64,000 bases of DNA, from contig LSNW01000032.1 of assembly GCA_001566965.1 (NCBI GenBank), positions 434,001 through 498,000 on the forward strand, in the 5' to 3' direction. The translations under genes and the position numbers were made by a program. Within the stretch, counting starts at the first letter, position 1. The number at the start of each line of letters is the position of its first letter. The stretch comes from Methylothermaceae bacteria B42. Its GTDB lineage: Bacteria; Pseudomonadota; Gammaproteobacteria; Methylococcales; Methylothermaceae. Shown in pieces: positions 52,586-63,991 of this stretch. Below the pieces are notes generated by a model that saw nothing but the letters and a program-made list of their open reading frames with translations, made no database searches and had not been told where the DNA came from.

Positions 52586-53452
52586 TTATGATACTTCACC
52601 TTGTAACACTTCGAAGCCTGAAACCACTTCCAGCAACTCGGAAGTAATGGTTTCTTGGCGCAGTTGCTGATAAGTCCTTGTCAGTTGCTCCAACCGCTGG
52701 CCGATATTTTTTTCCGCCAGTTGCATGGAAATCAATCGTTGCCCGTGTTCGCTCGCCAAGGATTCGGCACAGGCGCGATAGAGGGAAATAAAAAGATGTT
52801 GCCGCGTCAACGCGGCGAACAGGACGTTGGGATTCATGGTGTAGGTGGGCAAGCTACGGCCCTGCCAGGTTTTCTTTTTCAAACGTCTAAAATAGTGTTC
52901 ATCCAAGGGCAGCAATAGTTGCTGGATGGGACGGTAGCGCCCCCGGCCACTGTGTTTATGGTAAAACAATTTCACTTCATTGATCCCTTCGGCTTGCCAG
53001 CTTTCGATTTTCTGGAGAATTTGCTGGACCGTCAGAGTTATGCCGGCTACCGATCCGGGCACAAAAAAACACTCTTCGACCCGAAAACCCAGGGACTCAA
53101 GTCCCATGTCCGCCCGCGCGCCCACCGCAAGCAAGCGGGTTCCTTTGGAAGGCTTTAATTTTTCGCGGACATATTCCAAAAGCAGCTCGTTGAACCGGCC
53201 ACACAACCCTTGATCGGAACCGAATACGATGGCAGCTTTTTCCCCGTTTTTTAACCGCCGGGCGGGGAAAGCCACGTGACGCACCAAGACCTGCAAACCC
53301 ATTTCCACGGTGTCGCTGTAATCCCCCAGGGATTGGACCGCCTTTTCATACTGGCGGATACTGACCGCTGCCAATACTTTCATGGTACGGACAATGTCCT
53401 TGAGCTGGCGGGAGGTATCAATGGCTCGTTGCAAGGTTTCCAGGGTTTGCAT
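52586..53452 (-). CDS. atpG: N-ATPase gamma subunit
   Basis: 289 residues from ATG 53452 (MQTLETLQRAIDT...IVRTMKVLAAVSIRQYEKAV), with the gamma core AIVFGSDQGLCGRFNE and a C-terminal helix (EQLTRTYQQLRQETITSELLEVVSGFEVL). It is the rotor shaft of F1. The frame is open to 53488. It is last in the operon and is separated from atpA by 223 bp that hold a long hairpin element. Confidence 0.92.
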   Translation of the reverse strand: MQTLETLQRAIDTSRQLKDIVRTMKVLAAVSIRQYEKAVQSLGDYSDTVEMGLQVLVRHVAFPARRLKNGEKAAIVFGSDQGLCGRFNELLLEYVREKLKPSKGTRLLAVGARADMGLESLGFRVEECFFVPGSVAGITLTVQQILQKIESWQAEGINEVKLFYHKHSGRGRYRPIQQLLLPLDEHYFRRLKKKTWQGRSLPTYTMNPNVLFAALTRQHLFISLYRACAESLASEHGQRLISMQLAEKNIGQRLEQLTRTYQQLRQETITSELLEVVSGFEVLQGEVS

Positions 53453-53531
53453 TAGCTTCAGTCTTCTGTAAGGGGACAAGAGAAGCAATTGCTTCCATGC
53501 CTGTAAAATTTGGGCAGCTTGATATTCTCAA

Positions 53532-53632
53532 GTGTTCCGGTCTTCCTTCCGTGGGTGTTGGCGGCCTGGATGGCCGCCATCAAGCCCTCAGGGATGAGTT
53601 CACGGCGTCCCACGGAAGGAAGACCGGAACAC
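53532..53632. repeat. Long inverted-repeat element between atpA and atpG
   Basis: Two perfect 24-bp arms (53532-53555 and 53609-53632, starting GTGTTCCGGTCTTCC) enclose a 53-nt loop with its own hairpin GGCGGCC/GGCCGCC. It has no gene of its own. It looks like a non-autonomous insertion inside the ATPase operon. Confidence 0.75.
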
Positions 53633-53675
53633 CTTGGTTGCATAAATTCATAGGCAAGATTGCTAATTAACAAAA

Positions 53676-55205
53676 TCAACTTTCCATTTCTGCTACCGCT
53701 TTTTTGATCAATTGCAGCAGCAACTGCTTTTCTTCCTTAGTGAGGTTCTTTCCCTGGGCAAGATTGGCAAAACTTGCCTTTTGCGCCATCACCATTGTGC
53801 GGATTCTTCTTTCCGCAGCCCGGATTTCATCCACGGAAACTGTATCGAGCAACCCTTCATTCAAGGCGAACAGCACCGCAATTTGTTCCAATGGGGTCAG
53901 GGCATCGCCTTCTTCCTGTTTCAAAATCTCCCGCACCCGGCGGCCCCGTTCGATAGCCTGGCGGGTTCGCTCATCCAGGCGGGTTCCGAAGCGGGCGAAG
54001 GTTTCCAGTTCTTCAAACTGCGCATAGGCCAGTTTAAGCAGGCCGGTAACCTCGCGGTAAGCAGGCAATTGTGCCTTGCCGCCGACACGGGAAACGGATT
54101 TCCCCACATCCACCGCCGGCAGTTGACCGCTCTGAAATAGCAGTGGAGAAACGTATATCTGACCATCGGTAATGGAAATCAAATTAGTGGGAATATAGGC
54201 GGAAATATTTTGCGCCTGGGTTTCGACAATGGGCAAGGCGGTCAAACTACCGCCGCCAAATTCCGGTTTCAATCGGGTAGAACGCTCCAACAACCGGGAG
54301 TGAATATAGAAAATATCTCCCGGGTAGGCTTCCCTTCCCGGAGGACGGCGCAGCAACAGGGAAAGCTCCCGATAGGCATCGGCGTGACGAGTAAGATCAT
54401 CATACACTACCAGAACATCCCGCCCCTGGGCCATGAACCATTCGCCAATGGTGGTGGCGGCATAAGGCGCAATGAACTGAAGTCCGGCCGGCATCTCCCC
54501 ACTGGCAACCACTACCACGCAATATTTCATCGCATCTTCCGCCCGCAACCTGGCAAGCACCCTGGCTACTGTCTGCATGCGCTGACCAATGGCGCAGTAA
54601 ATACAAATGACATCCTGGTCGTGCTGATTGAGCACGGTATCGACCGCAATGGTGGTCTTGCCGGTCTGACGGTCGCCGACAATCAATTCCCGCTGCCCCC
54701 TGCCAACAGGAATCAACGCATCAACCACTTTGATTCCGGTTTGCAGGGGCACCGTGACCGGCGCCCGCTGAATAATCGCCGGAGCTTCCCGCTCCACTGG
54801 CCAGCGCTCATCGCTAACGATTCGCCCGCCATCATCCAAGGACCGCCCCAATGGATCAATCACCCGACCCAACAGACCGTTCCCCACAGCGGTATCCAAT
54901 ACCCTGCCGGTGAGGAATACGCTGCCGCCCGCCTTCAACGCTTGTTCAGGGTCCAACAAAACCGCACCCACTTCATGGGGATCCAGATTGAATGCCACGC
55001 CGGCCACATCGGCTTCAAATTGCAAGACTTCCATCGCCAATACCCCAGGCAGCCCCCGAATTCTGGCAATGCCGCGGTCGATTTTCAAAATCCGCCCGAT
55101 TTCTTTGGGAGTCAGGGTAAAGCGATAAGACTCCATCGATTTTTTTAATATTTCCGTACTTTCGTGGATGAAGGGAGCCCACACCGAAGCCGTTTCTTTG
55201 TTCAT
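53676..55205 (-). CDS. atpA: N-ATPase alpha subunit
   Basis: 509 residues with the P-loop GDRQTGKT, the alpha-type beta-barrel start and [18 protein letters not shown]. It forms the non-catalytic nucleotide sites of F1. Overlaps the atpF stop by 4 nt. Confidence 0.95.
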   Translation of the reverse strand: MNKETASVWAPFIHESTEILKKSMESYRFTLTPKEIGRILKIDRGIARIRGLPGVLAMEVLQFEADVAGVAFNLDPHEVGAVLLDPEQALKAGGSVFLTGRVLDTAVGNGLLGRVIDPLGRSLDDGGRIVSDERWPVEREAPAIIQRAPVTVPLQTGIKVVDALIPVGRGQRELIVGDRQTGKTTIAVDTVLNQHDQDVICIYCAIGQRMQTVARVLARLRAEDAMKYCVVVVASGEMPAGLQFIAPYAATTIGEWFMAQGRDVLVVYDDLTRHADAYRELSLLLRRPPGREAYPGDIFYIHSRLLERSTRLKPEFGGGSLTALPIVETQAQNISAYIPTNLISITDGQIYVSPLLFQSGQLPAVDVGKSVSRVGGKAQLPAYREVTGLLKLAYAQFEELETFARFGTRLDERTRQAIERGRRVREILKQEEGDALTPLEQIAVLFALNEGLLDTVSVDEIRAAERRIRTMVMAQKASFANLAQGKNLTKEEKQLLLQLIKKAVAEMES

Positions 55206-55942
55206 GCTGGTAAGGCTTGTTTGAGAGAAGATTCCAATTCATCCAAATAAGCCGCGAGATTCCAGTGCCAGATACGGCCGTCTGCTTCCAAAGCAATGCC
55301 ACACAACAAGTTGGGTTGCAGGTCAAATTCAATAGTGATATCCGAGCGCAGCTGCTTTAGGGCGCTTTCAATTTGCTGGCGCTGAGTGTCTTTCAGCGTA
55401 AAGCTGGTAGTGACTTTCCACACATTTTCCCCGCTCTCCATCAGCAACCGTTTTTGCTCCAGGCTCAATGATGCCAATTGCTGGAGGAATTTTTTCACCA
55501 TCAAGGTTTCCAAATCGAAATCCGCCAAATCCCGCAGCGCCTTGCGCGATAATTCCAGCAATTGTTCTGTCAGGACATTTTTCAATTCATTCAGGAGTGC
55601 CGCTTGCTCCTGAGCCAACTCTTGCATCCATTGCAACCGTTTTTGCGCCACTTCCTCGCGGGCTTTTTCAAGTAAAGCCTGGCGTTCGGATTCCGCCTCC
55701 TGACAAGCCTGTTTTAAAATCTCCTGGCGCTGGGTTTCAATCGCTTCCAGCTTTTGCCGATAGGTGGCAATCATGCGCTCTGCCTTGGCTCTTAACCTTG
55801 CAGCTTCATTGAGGCGCGATTCGATATAGCGCTCCCGCGCTTCCATGTTAGCGACAATGGGCCGATATAAAAATCGTTTCAGTAAGGCCAGCAGAATCAA
55901 AAAGTTGACGATCTGGGCGATGACCGTGATCCAGTCGATCAC
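55202..55942 (-). CDS. atpF: N-ATPase b subunit with delta-like C-terminal domain
   Basis: 246 residues, longer than the usual 156-residue b. An N-terminal membrane helix ([20 protein letters not shown]) is followed by a long charged coiled coil (about 30-140). The C-terminal part ([21 protein letters not shown]...[30 protein letters not shown]) resembles the C-terminal domain of delta/OSCP. The operon has no separate delta gene, so this protein probably joins the stator to F1 by itself, as known for N-ATPases. Confidence 0.88.
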   Translation of the reverse strand: MIDWITVIAQIVNFLILLALLKRFLYRPIVANMEARERYIESRLNEAARLRAKAERMIATYRQKLEAIETQRQEILKQACQEAESERQALLEKAREEVAQKRLQWMQELAQEQAALLNELKNVLTEQLLELSRKALRDLADFDLETLMVKKFLQQLASLSLEQKRLLMESGENVWKVTTSFTLKDTQRQQIESALKQLRSDITIEFDLQPNLLCGIALEADGRIWHWNLAAYLDELESSLKQALPA

Positions 55943-55943
55943 C

Positions 55944-56219
55944 TTAACCTCCGGCGCTACGGAAATATTCCCAATAGGGGTTGGCGAACAGCAAAATCAT
56001 GGTCACCACAAAACAGTAGATGGCGGTGGATTCCACCATGGCCAAGCCGACAAACAAAGTGCGGGTGATGGTATTGGCTTCGTCCGGCTGCTGGGCAATG
56101 GCCGACAACGCCTGAGCCACTGCCCGCCCTTCCCCCAACGCTGGCCCAATGGCGCCTAGACCGATGGTCAAACCTGCGGTAAAGATGGAAACGGCGGCAA
56201 TCAAGGTTTCTGATGTCAT
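55944..56219 (-). CDS. atpE: N-ATPase c subunit with Na+-binding signature
   Basis: 91 residues, two helices joined by a polar loop (AQQPDE). The second helix reads GLAMVESTAIYCFV, with Glu-Ser-Thr-x2-Tyr, the pattern of Na+-binding c rings, and the Gln before Pro in AQQP matches the other Na+ ligand. It is therefore inferred to transport Na+ rather than H+. Confidence 0.93.
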   Translation of the reverse strand: MTSETLIAAVSIFTAGLTIGLGAIGPALGEGRAVAQALSAIAQQPDEANTITRTLFVGLAMVESTAIYCFVVTMILLFANPYWEYFRSAGG

Positions 56220-56923
56220 GTCTCTTCCTCGTTTTTATCTAGTTTTTCAATCTTTTCCTGAACGACGACGCTGGCCGAAGCGATATAAACCAACGCCAGA
56301 ATGGCGAAAATATAGGCCTGGATAAAGCCGGTCAACAGTCCCAACAACTGCATCACAATGGGAAAGAAAAACGGTGTCAGAGTCAACAATACCGCACCAA
56401 TCACCGCCCCGCTCATGATATTGCCATACAACCTGACCGCCAGCGCCAAAGTACGGGAGAATTCACCAATGATATTAAAGGGCAGCATAATCGGCGTGGG
56501 CTGTAGATATTGCAGGAGATAATTTTTCCAGCCCACTGCGCGGATGCCGTACAAAGGCACGGCGATGAAGACACAAATCGCCAAGGCCGTGGTGGTGGAC
56601 AGGGAAGAGGTAGGCGGAATATAACCCGGTACGATGGCCAGCAAATTGGACAGGGCAATAAATAAAAACAATGTGCCGACAAAAGGCAAATGCTGGTCGG
56701 GTTCCTGATGGGTCACATCGCGGATCTGCCCCCGGATCACATTCACCAGCGATTCCAAAAAATTCTGCCACCGCCCCGGCCTTATCTTTGGCGACAGTCG
56801 CCGGGTTGCCAGCCAAGCTCCGAATACCAGGAGCGCCATCACGCCCCAGGTGTACACCAAGGTGGCGTTGATTTTAAACAGGCCGAATTGCCAGTAGAGG
56901 GTTTGGTCGGGGTTGAATTGCAT
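56216..56923 (-). CDS. atpB: N-ATPase a subunit
   Basis: 235 residues, six or so helices, with FSRTLALAVRLYGNIMSG containing the essential Arg of the ion channel, and HQEPDQHLPFVGTLFLF. It forms the two half-channels next to the c ring. Overlaps atpE by 4 nt. Confidence 0.94.
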   Translation of the reverse strand: MQFNPDQTLYWQFGLFKINATLVYTWGVMALLVFGAWLATRRLSPKIRPGRWQNFLESLVNVIRGQIRDVTHQEPDQHLPFVGTLFLFIALSNLLAIVPGYIPPTSSLSTTTALAICVFIAVPLYGIRAVGWKNYLLQYLQPTPIMLPFNIIGEFSRTLALAVRLYGNIMSGAVIGAVLLTLTPFFFPIVMQLLGLLTGFIQAYIFAILALVYIASASVVVQEKIEKLDKNEEET

Positions 56924-56926
56924 GAT

Positions 56927-57211
56927 TTATCCTGATTCTGGCTTTTTTTGTACCATTGCCGTCCCTATCACCCGTACAGTCACAAAACCCACCACCGCCA
57001 CCAACAAACGCCGCCAGTCTTCCGCCATCAACCAGAATAACCCGGTCACGGTAACCGCTGTCCTCACCGCAAAGCTCGCCAACATCCACACAGCGGGATG
57101 ACGAACTTCCGGGAGCTTTTTTACCGCCCACCATAGCCCGCCGTAAAAAAAAGCTCCCAGTCCTGCGCCAGCAACAAATAAACCGAGCCAAAGCAATATC
57201 CCTTCAATCAC
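56927..57211 (-). CDS. atpR: N-ATPase accessory subunit AtpR
   Basis: 94 residues, three predicted helices (about 4-26, 41-62, 66-84) with conserved Arg residues inside the membrane parts (FAVRTAVTVTG; TVRVIG). Position between atpQ and atpB is diagnostic for N-ATPase operons. Likely assembly or ring-stabilising role. Confidence 0.85.
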   Translation of the reverse strand: MIEGILLWLGLFVAGAGLGAFFYGGLWWAVKKLPEVRHPAVWMLASFAVRTAVTVTGLFWLMAEDWRRLLVAVVGFVTVRVIGTAMVQKKPESG

Positions 57212-57508
57212 GGCGGCTTTCTTTCTTGATCCACTGCCAGGCGTTGTAACAGCCCAGCGCCACCCCGGCGAAGAGGAAGGTTAAAGTCCACGACGGAGGG
57301 CCTGGATATTGCCTGTCCAGCCACCAACCCAAGGCAATGCCAAGCAATGTGGGCACCGCCACGGACCATCCCACCATGCCGAACATCCCTAAACCAAACC
57401 ACACGCTTTGCTTTTCCTCCCGACGCGCCTTTAGGTGACGCTTTACTTTTTTTTCAACAGCAAGAGGGAGTTTTTCTTCCCCGGGCGGCTCGTTTTTCGG
57501 GTCATCGC

Positions 57509-57512
<4 letters not shown>
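57204..57512 (-). CDS. atpQ: N-ATPase accessory subunit AtpQ (AtpI/AtpZ-like)
   Basis: 102 residues: a charged N-terminus (EKKVKRHLKARREEKQ) then two helices with GWSVAVPTLLGIALGWWLDRQYPGPPSWTLTFLFAGVALGCYNAW, the AtpZ-like pattern. Probably an assembly or ion-handling factor. Overlaps atpR by 8 nt and atpC by 4 nt. Confidence 0.85.
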
Positions 57513-59291
<1,779 letters not shown>

Positions 59292-59350
59292 CTACGATAC
59301 AATGAAACGCAAAAGCAATGATAAAAGAATACTAACCCAGAGGTAATGCC

Positions 59351-59902
59351 ATGAACAGCGATCGTTTTAAACTAGCCGCCATCCTCGCCTTCATCCGCGC
59401 CACCATGATCTTGCCATTGGCATCATTGGCGTCGCAACTGGCAGGAAATCCAGGCTTTGGACCCATGATGATCACCGCGTTATTGACCCTGCTCAATTTC
59501 GCTCTGTTTGTCTATATCATTACCACCTTCAAGGGCTTGCTCAACGAGCGCTTTGGCTATCACAGCCTTGATCTAACCATTTATGGATTAATTGGTCTCA
59601 ACGCCCTCACGATTTTGGTTCTGTTAGGTCCTATGTTATTACCCGGACAGATCAGCGGGGGTACTGGCTTCATGGCCATCATAAGCTTGGCTTACGGTTT
59701 GGTGTTGATTGGCTATGCCTTTCAAATATTAAAGATGGACAACCCCTTGTTCGGCTTTCAAAAACCCTATGGGTATCTGGTCGCTGCGTCCGGGCTTGGC
59801 TTTGCTTCCATGGTGTTGGCCGGTGTCGGGGTGATATTCGGGGCGGTGGCCGATATCCTTCTCGGAGTGATCTTTATCAAGGCAAGCGGAAAGTCCGAAT
59901 AA
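59351..59902 (+). CDS. Membrane protein of unknown function
   Basis: 183 residues with about five hydrophobic helices. AGAGG precedes the ATG. Not recognised. Its 3' end overlaps the convergent GDT1 gene by 26 nt. Confidence 0.7.
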   Translation: MNSDRFKLAAILAFIRATMILPLASLASQLAGNPGFGPMMITALLTLLNFALFVYIITTFKGLLNERFGYHSLDLTIYGLIGLNALTILVLLGPMLLPGQISGGTGFMAIISLAYGLVLIGYAFQILKMDNPLFGFQKPYGYLVAASGLGFASMVLAGVGVIFGAVADILLGVIFIKASGKSE

Positions 59903-60569
59903 ATTCCCAAACCGACCCCCAAGGCACACTGCCCCACAGTGCCACTGCCGCCAAAATCAGAAACAGAAAGCCGCTCAATTTGTGAATGATATGGATAGGC
60001 AAATGTTGAAACACCGTTCGCCCGGCAATCACGCCTATAGCGGAAGTCATGGCCAGAGCCGCAGTCGCCCCTGCCCAGACCGCAACCGGGTTGACTGTGG
60101 TACTTAGTCCCGCCACGGCAATCTGGGTTTTGTCCCCGAATTCCGCTAGGAAAATCATTAGCAATGTGGTGATGAAAATGCTATGGCCGCTTTTTTCGGT
60201 AATCTTCTCGTCCTCCTCTTCCTCATCCGCTGACCACAAAACGTGCAGCCCAAACCCCGCAAATAGCACTGCTACCGTTACTCCTACCAGCCAACGGGGC
60301 AGCCAAGCGGCCACCACGGCGCCAAACACCACCGCCAACAAATTCAATAAGGAAAAAGCAGTTACCGCTCCCAACAATACTGGCCAGGGGCGGTGCCGGG
60401 TCGCCAGAGTCATGCAAACCAATTGGCTCTTATCACCGATTTCTGCGGCGGCAATCAAGGCAAAACTGGTGAAAGCGCCCATCCACCACGTACGCTCCGT
60501 AATCAAAGCAACAGTCAAAATCCACCATTGCTTGAGCTCCGACCAGTGGTTTTGTAGCAAATCGACCAT
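59877..60569 (-). CDS. GDT1/TMEM165 (UPF0016) cation transporter
   Basis: 230 residues with two copies of the family motif: AAEIGDKSQL and LAEFGDKTQI, separated by an acidic loop (SADEEEEDEKITEK). Family members move Mn2+ or Ca2+ in exchange for H+. The stop of the ZIP gene lies 1 nt before its start, so the two metal transporters form an operon. Confidence 0.92.
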   Translation of the reverse strand: MVDLLQNHWSELKQWWILTVALITERTWWMGAFTSFALIAAAEIGDKSQLVCMTLATRHRPWPVLLGAVTAFSLLNLLAVVFGAVVAAWLPRWLVGVTVAVLFAGFGLHVLWSADEEEEDEKITEKSGHSIFITTLLMIFLAEFGDKTQIAVAGLSTTVNPVAVWAGATAALAMTSAIGVIAGRTVFQHLPIHIIHKLSGFLFLILAAVALWGSVPWGSVWEFIRTFRLP

Positions 60570-61514
60570 TTAGCCGAGGGTGGTTTCCAAGATAGTCATA
60601 ATGGCGAATCCTACCAAGACACCGAACACCGCCAAACGGGAACGCTCTTTGGCTTGAATCTCGGGGATGATTTCATAGGCGATCACATACAACATGGCGC
60701 CGGCGGCAAAACCCATGGCCAGGGGCAGCAGCACTTCAAAGACCGTCACCAGCGTCACCCCCAGCAACCCCCCCACTGGCTCCACCAGCCCGGAAATCAT
60801 GGCAATGACTACTGCTTTCCAGGGTTTATATCCCACCCCAATCAGAGGCAACGCTACCGCCATCCCCTCGGGGATATTCTGGGCGCCGATGGCAATGGCC
60901 AATAGCGTCCCATTACTCCAATCCCCACCGCCAAAACTCACGCCCACGGACAACCCTTCCGGGAAGTTGTGAATGGTGATTGCCACCACAAAGATCCATA
61001 CCTTGCGCAAGGCGGTAGAAATTTCCGCATCGCCACCAAAGATATCATGGGGCACCGTCCTTTCCGCCCAGTCCAAAAACCAGGCGCCGAGCATAATCCC
61101 GGCAACCACCACATACACCCCAAGCCCAGGCCATAACGCATTGCCAAATTCCACGCCCGGCTCCACCAGGGAATAAGCCGTCGCCGCCAGCATAATGCCC
61201 GCGGCCATGCCCATCATGAAATTAACGGTGCGAAAGGAAATTTCCTTCATAAATACCGCTGGCAGCGCCCCCAGCACCGTCGCAAGCCCGGCCACCACGC
61301 TGGCGAAAAAGCCGACCACCACGGTGGCGCCGAAGATCCAATAGAGACCGCCGAAGACCACCACTTGGCTGAGCAAAAAAATACCCAAACCGATTGAAAT
61401 TTGCATCGCCAAGGACAATTGCAAGAATCGCTGATAGAGGGGATGCTGTTGAATCCTCTCCCACAGGCCCAACGTTTTATTTTGTATTTGTTCTTGAAGC
61501 GTTGTTAGATTCAT
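60570..61514 (-). CDS. ZIP-family metal transporter
   Basis: 314 residues and about eight helices, with the metal-site motifs HNFPEGLSVGVSFGGG and QNIPEGMAVALPL. It imports zinc, manganese or iron. First gene of the pair with GDT1. A spacer of 230 bp upstream (61515-61744) shows no riboswitch or palindrome that I can support. Confidence 0.92.
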   Translation of the reverse strand: MNLTTLQEQIQNKTLGLWERIQQHPLYQRFLQLSLAMQISIGLGIFLLSQVVVFGGLYWIFGATVVVGFFASVVAGLATVLGALPAVFMKEISFRTVNFMMGMAAGIMLAATAYSLVEPGVEFGNALWPGLGVYVVVAGIMLGAWFLDWAERTVPHDIFGGDAEISTALRKVWIFVVAITIHNFPEGLSVGVSFGGGDWSNGTLLAIAIGAQNIPEGMAVALPLIGVGYKPWKAVVIAMISGLVEPVGGLLGVTLVTVFEVLLPLAMGFAAGAMLYVIAYEIIPEIQAKERSRLAVFGVLVGFAIMTILETTLG

Positions 61515-61744
61515 TGGATCATCCCCCTCTTAAGGTAAATCTATGCCATAACATGCCATAAGTTCGATCTGAGAAAAAACCAGCGGCCATTTTTTCAAAG
61601 GTGTATAAAGAATACCTTAAATTGGAGGTAATCAGCAGCCCGAATTTAGAAATAACCAACCCTTCTCCTTCCGGGAGAAGCGCCTTTTCCATCGACCAAA
61701 CCACGAGTTACAATTAGCCGCAAAAATTCGGGAGAATATGGTCC

Positions 61745-62476
61745 ATGGAAATCTATGAGATTCCGGGGTTCACTCACCCGGTCAGTTCCCTGACCCATTT
61801 AATCGGTGCTGGCGTGTTCGCCATTTTGAGCATCCCCCTGGTTAAACAATGCCGGCTTTGCCGTCTGTGCCGGTGGACGGCGGGAATCTTCTCCTTCACC
61901 ATTGTGCTGTTACTGTCGATGAGCGGCGTTTATCATCTCCTCGCGACGGGGGGAACCGGACACGAAGTTTTCGCGCGCCTGGATCATTCCGCCATCTTCA
62001 TCCTGATCGCCGGCAGCTTTACCCCGCTGCAACCGTTGTTTTTTCGCAGTTGGTGGGGACGATGGGGAATGCTGGGATTGGTCTGGCTTCTGGCGATTAC
62101 TGGTATCGTCCTGAAAGCAGTCTTTTTTCATAACATCCCTGAGGTGCTGGGACTTGCCCTTTATCTTGGCCTGGGCTGGCTGGGACTGGGTTCCGGCATC
62201 GCGCTGGCCCGACATTTCGGCTTTGCTTTCATCCGGCCCATGGTTTGGGGAGGATTATCCTATACAATAGGTGCCATCGCTGACTATGCCCGGTGGCCGG
62301 TGCTGATTCCAGGTATCCTGGGACCCCACGAACTCATGCACTTGGGCGTTCTGGGGGGTATCGCCGGCTTTTGGTGGTTCTTTTATAGCCGCATACCCGT
62401 GATCCAGGAGGGTATCACCAAAAAAAATGACCAACAAAATATCCAAAAGCAAAACCCCTCCTTGCAGGAGGGGTAG
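61745..62476 (+). CDS. Hemolysin III-family (PAQR-like) membrane protein
   Basis: 243 residues, seven helices, with the family residues in MSGVYHLLATGG, LDHSAIFILIAGSFTP and ELMHLGVLGGI (Ser, Asp and His set). A cytosolic tail (EGITKKNDQQNIQKQNPSLQEG) is encoded by the hairpin sequence that ends the gene. Bacterial members are of uncertain function; haemolysis is not implied. Confidence 0.88.
   Translation: MEIYEIPGFTHPVSSLTHLIGAGVFAILSIPLVKQCRLCRLCRWTAGIFSFTIVLLLSMSGVYHLLATGGTGHEVFARLDHSAIFILIAGSFTPLQPLFFRSWWGRWGMLGLVWLLAITGIVLKAVFFHNIPEVLGLALYLGLGWLGLGSGIALARHFGFAFIRPMVWGGLSYTIGAIADYARWPVLIPGILGPHELMHLGVLGGIAGFWWFFYSRIPVIQEGITKKNDQQNIQKQNPSLQEG
62442..62473 (-). terminator. Terminator of the channel-like gene, inside the hemolysin III 3' end
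   Basis: CCCCTCC-TTGC-AGGAGGGG-type hairpin at 62455-62473. On the minus strand it is followed by TTTTGCTTTTGG, so it ends the gene at 62504; on the + strand it forms the last codons of the hemolysin III gene. Confidence 0.75.
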
Positions 62477-62503
62477 ATAAATGGTGTCAAATATTTTGTT
62501 TTC

Positions 62504-63991
62504 TCAACGCATTTTTTCAACCCAGCGCCTAGCTAGATCGCCAGCGGCTTCCCGGGCACCCAGTCCGAAAGCCAGAGCAAAGGCTACCGCCACGGCACCC
62601 AGGGTCAACACAAAGGCAGCATTGACGATATCTTCGGCGATGCCCATTTCCCGCAATCCCATCGCGGTCACCACCAGCATGATAGCCACCCGCGCCACTT
62701 GGGCCAGGGGATTGGGACGGCCTTCCGGAGAAGCGCGGCTTATCGCTGTATAAGCCAAATTGGCCAGCCAGAAGCCGGCAATCAGAATGATACTGCCGAG
62801 CAGGATTTTACCGCCAAAGCGAATCAAATAACTCACCAGCTCGGAAACCTGGGATAACCCAAGACGATTGGTTGCCTCCACAAATGCAAATAGCAGAATA
62901 AAAAATGTCAAAAGACGTCCTGCCAGTATACTAGGCGTCATTGCACCTTCTTGACTCCGCCAAGGCAGTCCGAGACGCTGGGGTAATTGGTCGAAACCGA
63001 CCCCGGACAAGATATTGACCGTCAATCCCGAAACCAATTTGGCGACAAACCAGGCAATGCCCAAAATCAACGCCGCGGCAATCAAATTGGGAATCACCGT
63101 TAAAATCGCCGAGAGCATTTGGGTGGCAGGCTCCGATATTGCCTCGATTTGAAGGGCATTGAGAGCGGCAATCAAGGCCGGGATCAGGACAAAAATAAAC
63201 ACGAGAGTGCCAACCAGTTTTGACAGGGTCATTTCCCCAGTCAATCCAGCCTTGCGCCCTAGGGTATTGACCCCGGAAACATCGAGAATATTGGTAACCA
63301 AATCACGCAAGATCCTGGCGACCAGCCAGCCGACAAAACCCAGCACCAAAGCGCCGAAAATGTTTGGCAACATCGCCAACACCTTGTTGACCATGTTCTG
63401 AACCGGACCCAGCAATCCCTTGAGTTCAAATGCTTCAAGAATCGCGGGTAAAAAAATCAGCAGAATCAGCCAAAAGACAATATTGCCCAGGGATATCGCC
63501 AAGGTTTCCCCTTCCGGCTCCGCCGCCAGACGCTCGGTAAGCCGGCTTTTCTCCAACAGTTTGCTAATGGAAATCCGCCCGAGCAAAGCCAACAGCCAAG
63601 CCAACAAAGTCAGGCCCAAGCCGGCAAATAATTTCGGCAGATAGGCAAATACCTGAGTAGTCAACGCTTGCAAGGGTTCGGAGACCATTTTCAGGTCAAG
63701 CGCGTCGAAAAAAGCAATAAAAACCAGCGCTAAGAGCAGGTAATACACTAGCCGTGTCACCCACAATTCCACATTCCATTCACTGTGGGTAGCCGCCTTG
63801 ATTTTTTCGTTAAGGTCAAGCAGCCGTAATCCACGCCGCACCAACAAACGAATCACCAAAGCCAAAAACCAACCGACAATCAACAGCACCACAGCGCCAA
63901 TGACTTTGGTTACTTTATCTCCCAATACAGCCGCCACTGGCGCCAGCCACTGGGATACGGTTTCATTCCAAAGGGTTAATTGTTCTTGCAT
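62504..63991 (-). CDS. TM-helix-repeat protein (MscS-related)
   Basis: 495 residues built of about five copies of a TM-helix repeat (for example IGAVVLLIVGWFLALVIRLLVRRGL, LPNIFGALVLGFVGWLVARILRDL, IPNLIAAALILGIAWFVAKLV). These repeats are found beside MscS-type channels, but the soluble beta domain of MscS is not visible here, so channel function is uncertain. AGGA lies 5 bases before the ATG at 63991. A clear hairpin terminator follows the stop. Confidence 0.8.
   Translation of the reverse strand: MQEQLTLWNETVSQWLAPVAAVLGDKVTKVIGAVVLLIVGWFLALVIRLLVRRGLRLLDLNEKIKAATHSEWNVELWVTRLVYYLLLALVFIAFFDALDLKMVSEPLQALTTQVFAYLPKLFAGLGLTLLAWLLALLGRISISKLLEKSRLTERLAAEPEGETLAISLGNIVFWLILLIFLPAILEAFELKGLLGPVQNMVNKVLAMLPNIFGALVLGFVGWLVARILRDLVTNILDVSGVNTLGRKAGLTGEMTLSKLVGTLVFIFVLIPALIAALNALQIEAISEPATQMLSAILTVIPNLIAAALILGIAWFVAKLVSGLTVNILSGVGFDQLPQRLGLPWRSQEGAMTPSILAGRLLTFFILLFAFVEATNRLGLSQVSELVSYLIRFGGKILLGSIILIAGFWLANLAYTAISRASPEGRPNPLAQVARVAIMLVVTAMGLREMGIAEDIVNAAFVLTLGAVAVAFALAFGLGAREAAGDLARRWVEKMR

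Noticed and set aside
53458-53679. A 73-codon frame that includes peptide text such as MAAIQAANTHGRKTG
   Set aside because: It lies across the inverted-repeat element; the peptide comes from the repeat, and there is no ribosome site or real gene structure.
61515-61744. A manganese (yybP-ykoY) riboswitch before the ZIP/GDT1 pair
   Set aside because: I could not find the conserved riboswitch core in the 230-bp spacer by eye; a covariance search would settle it.
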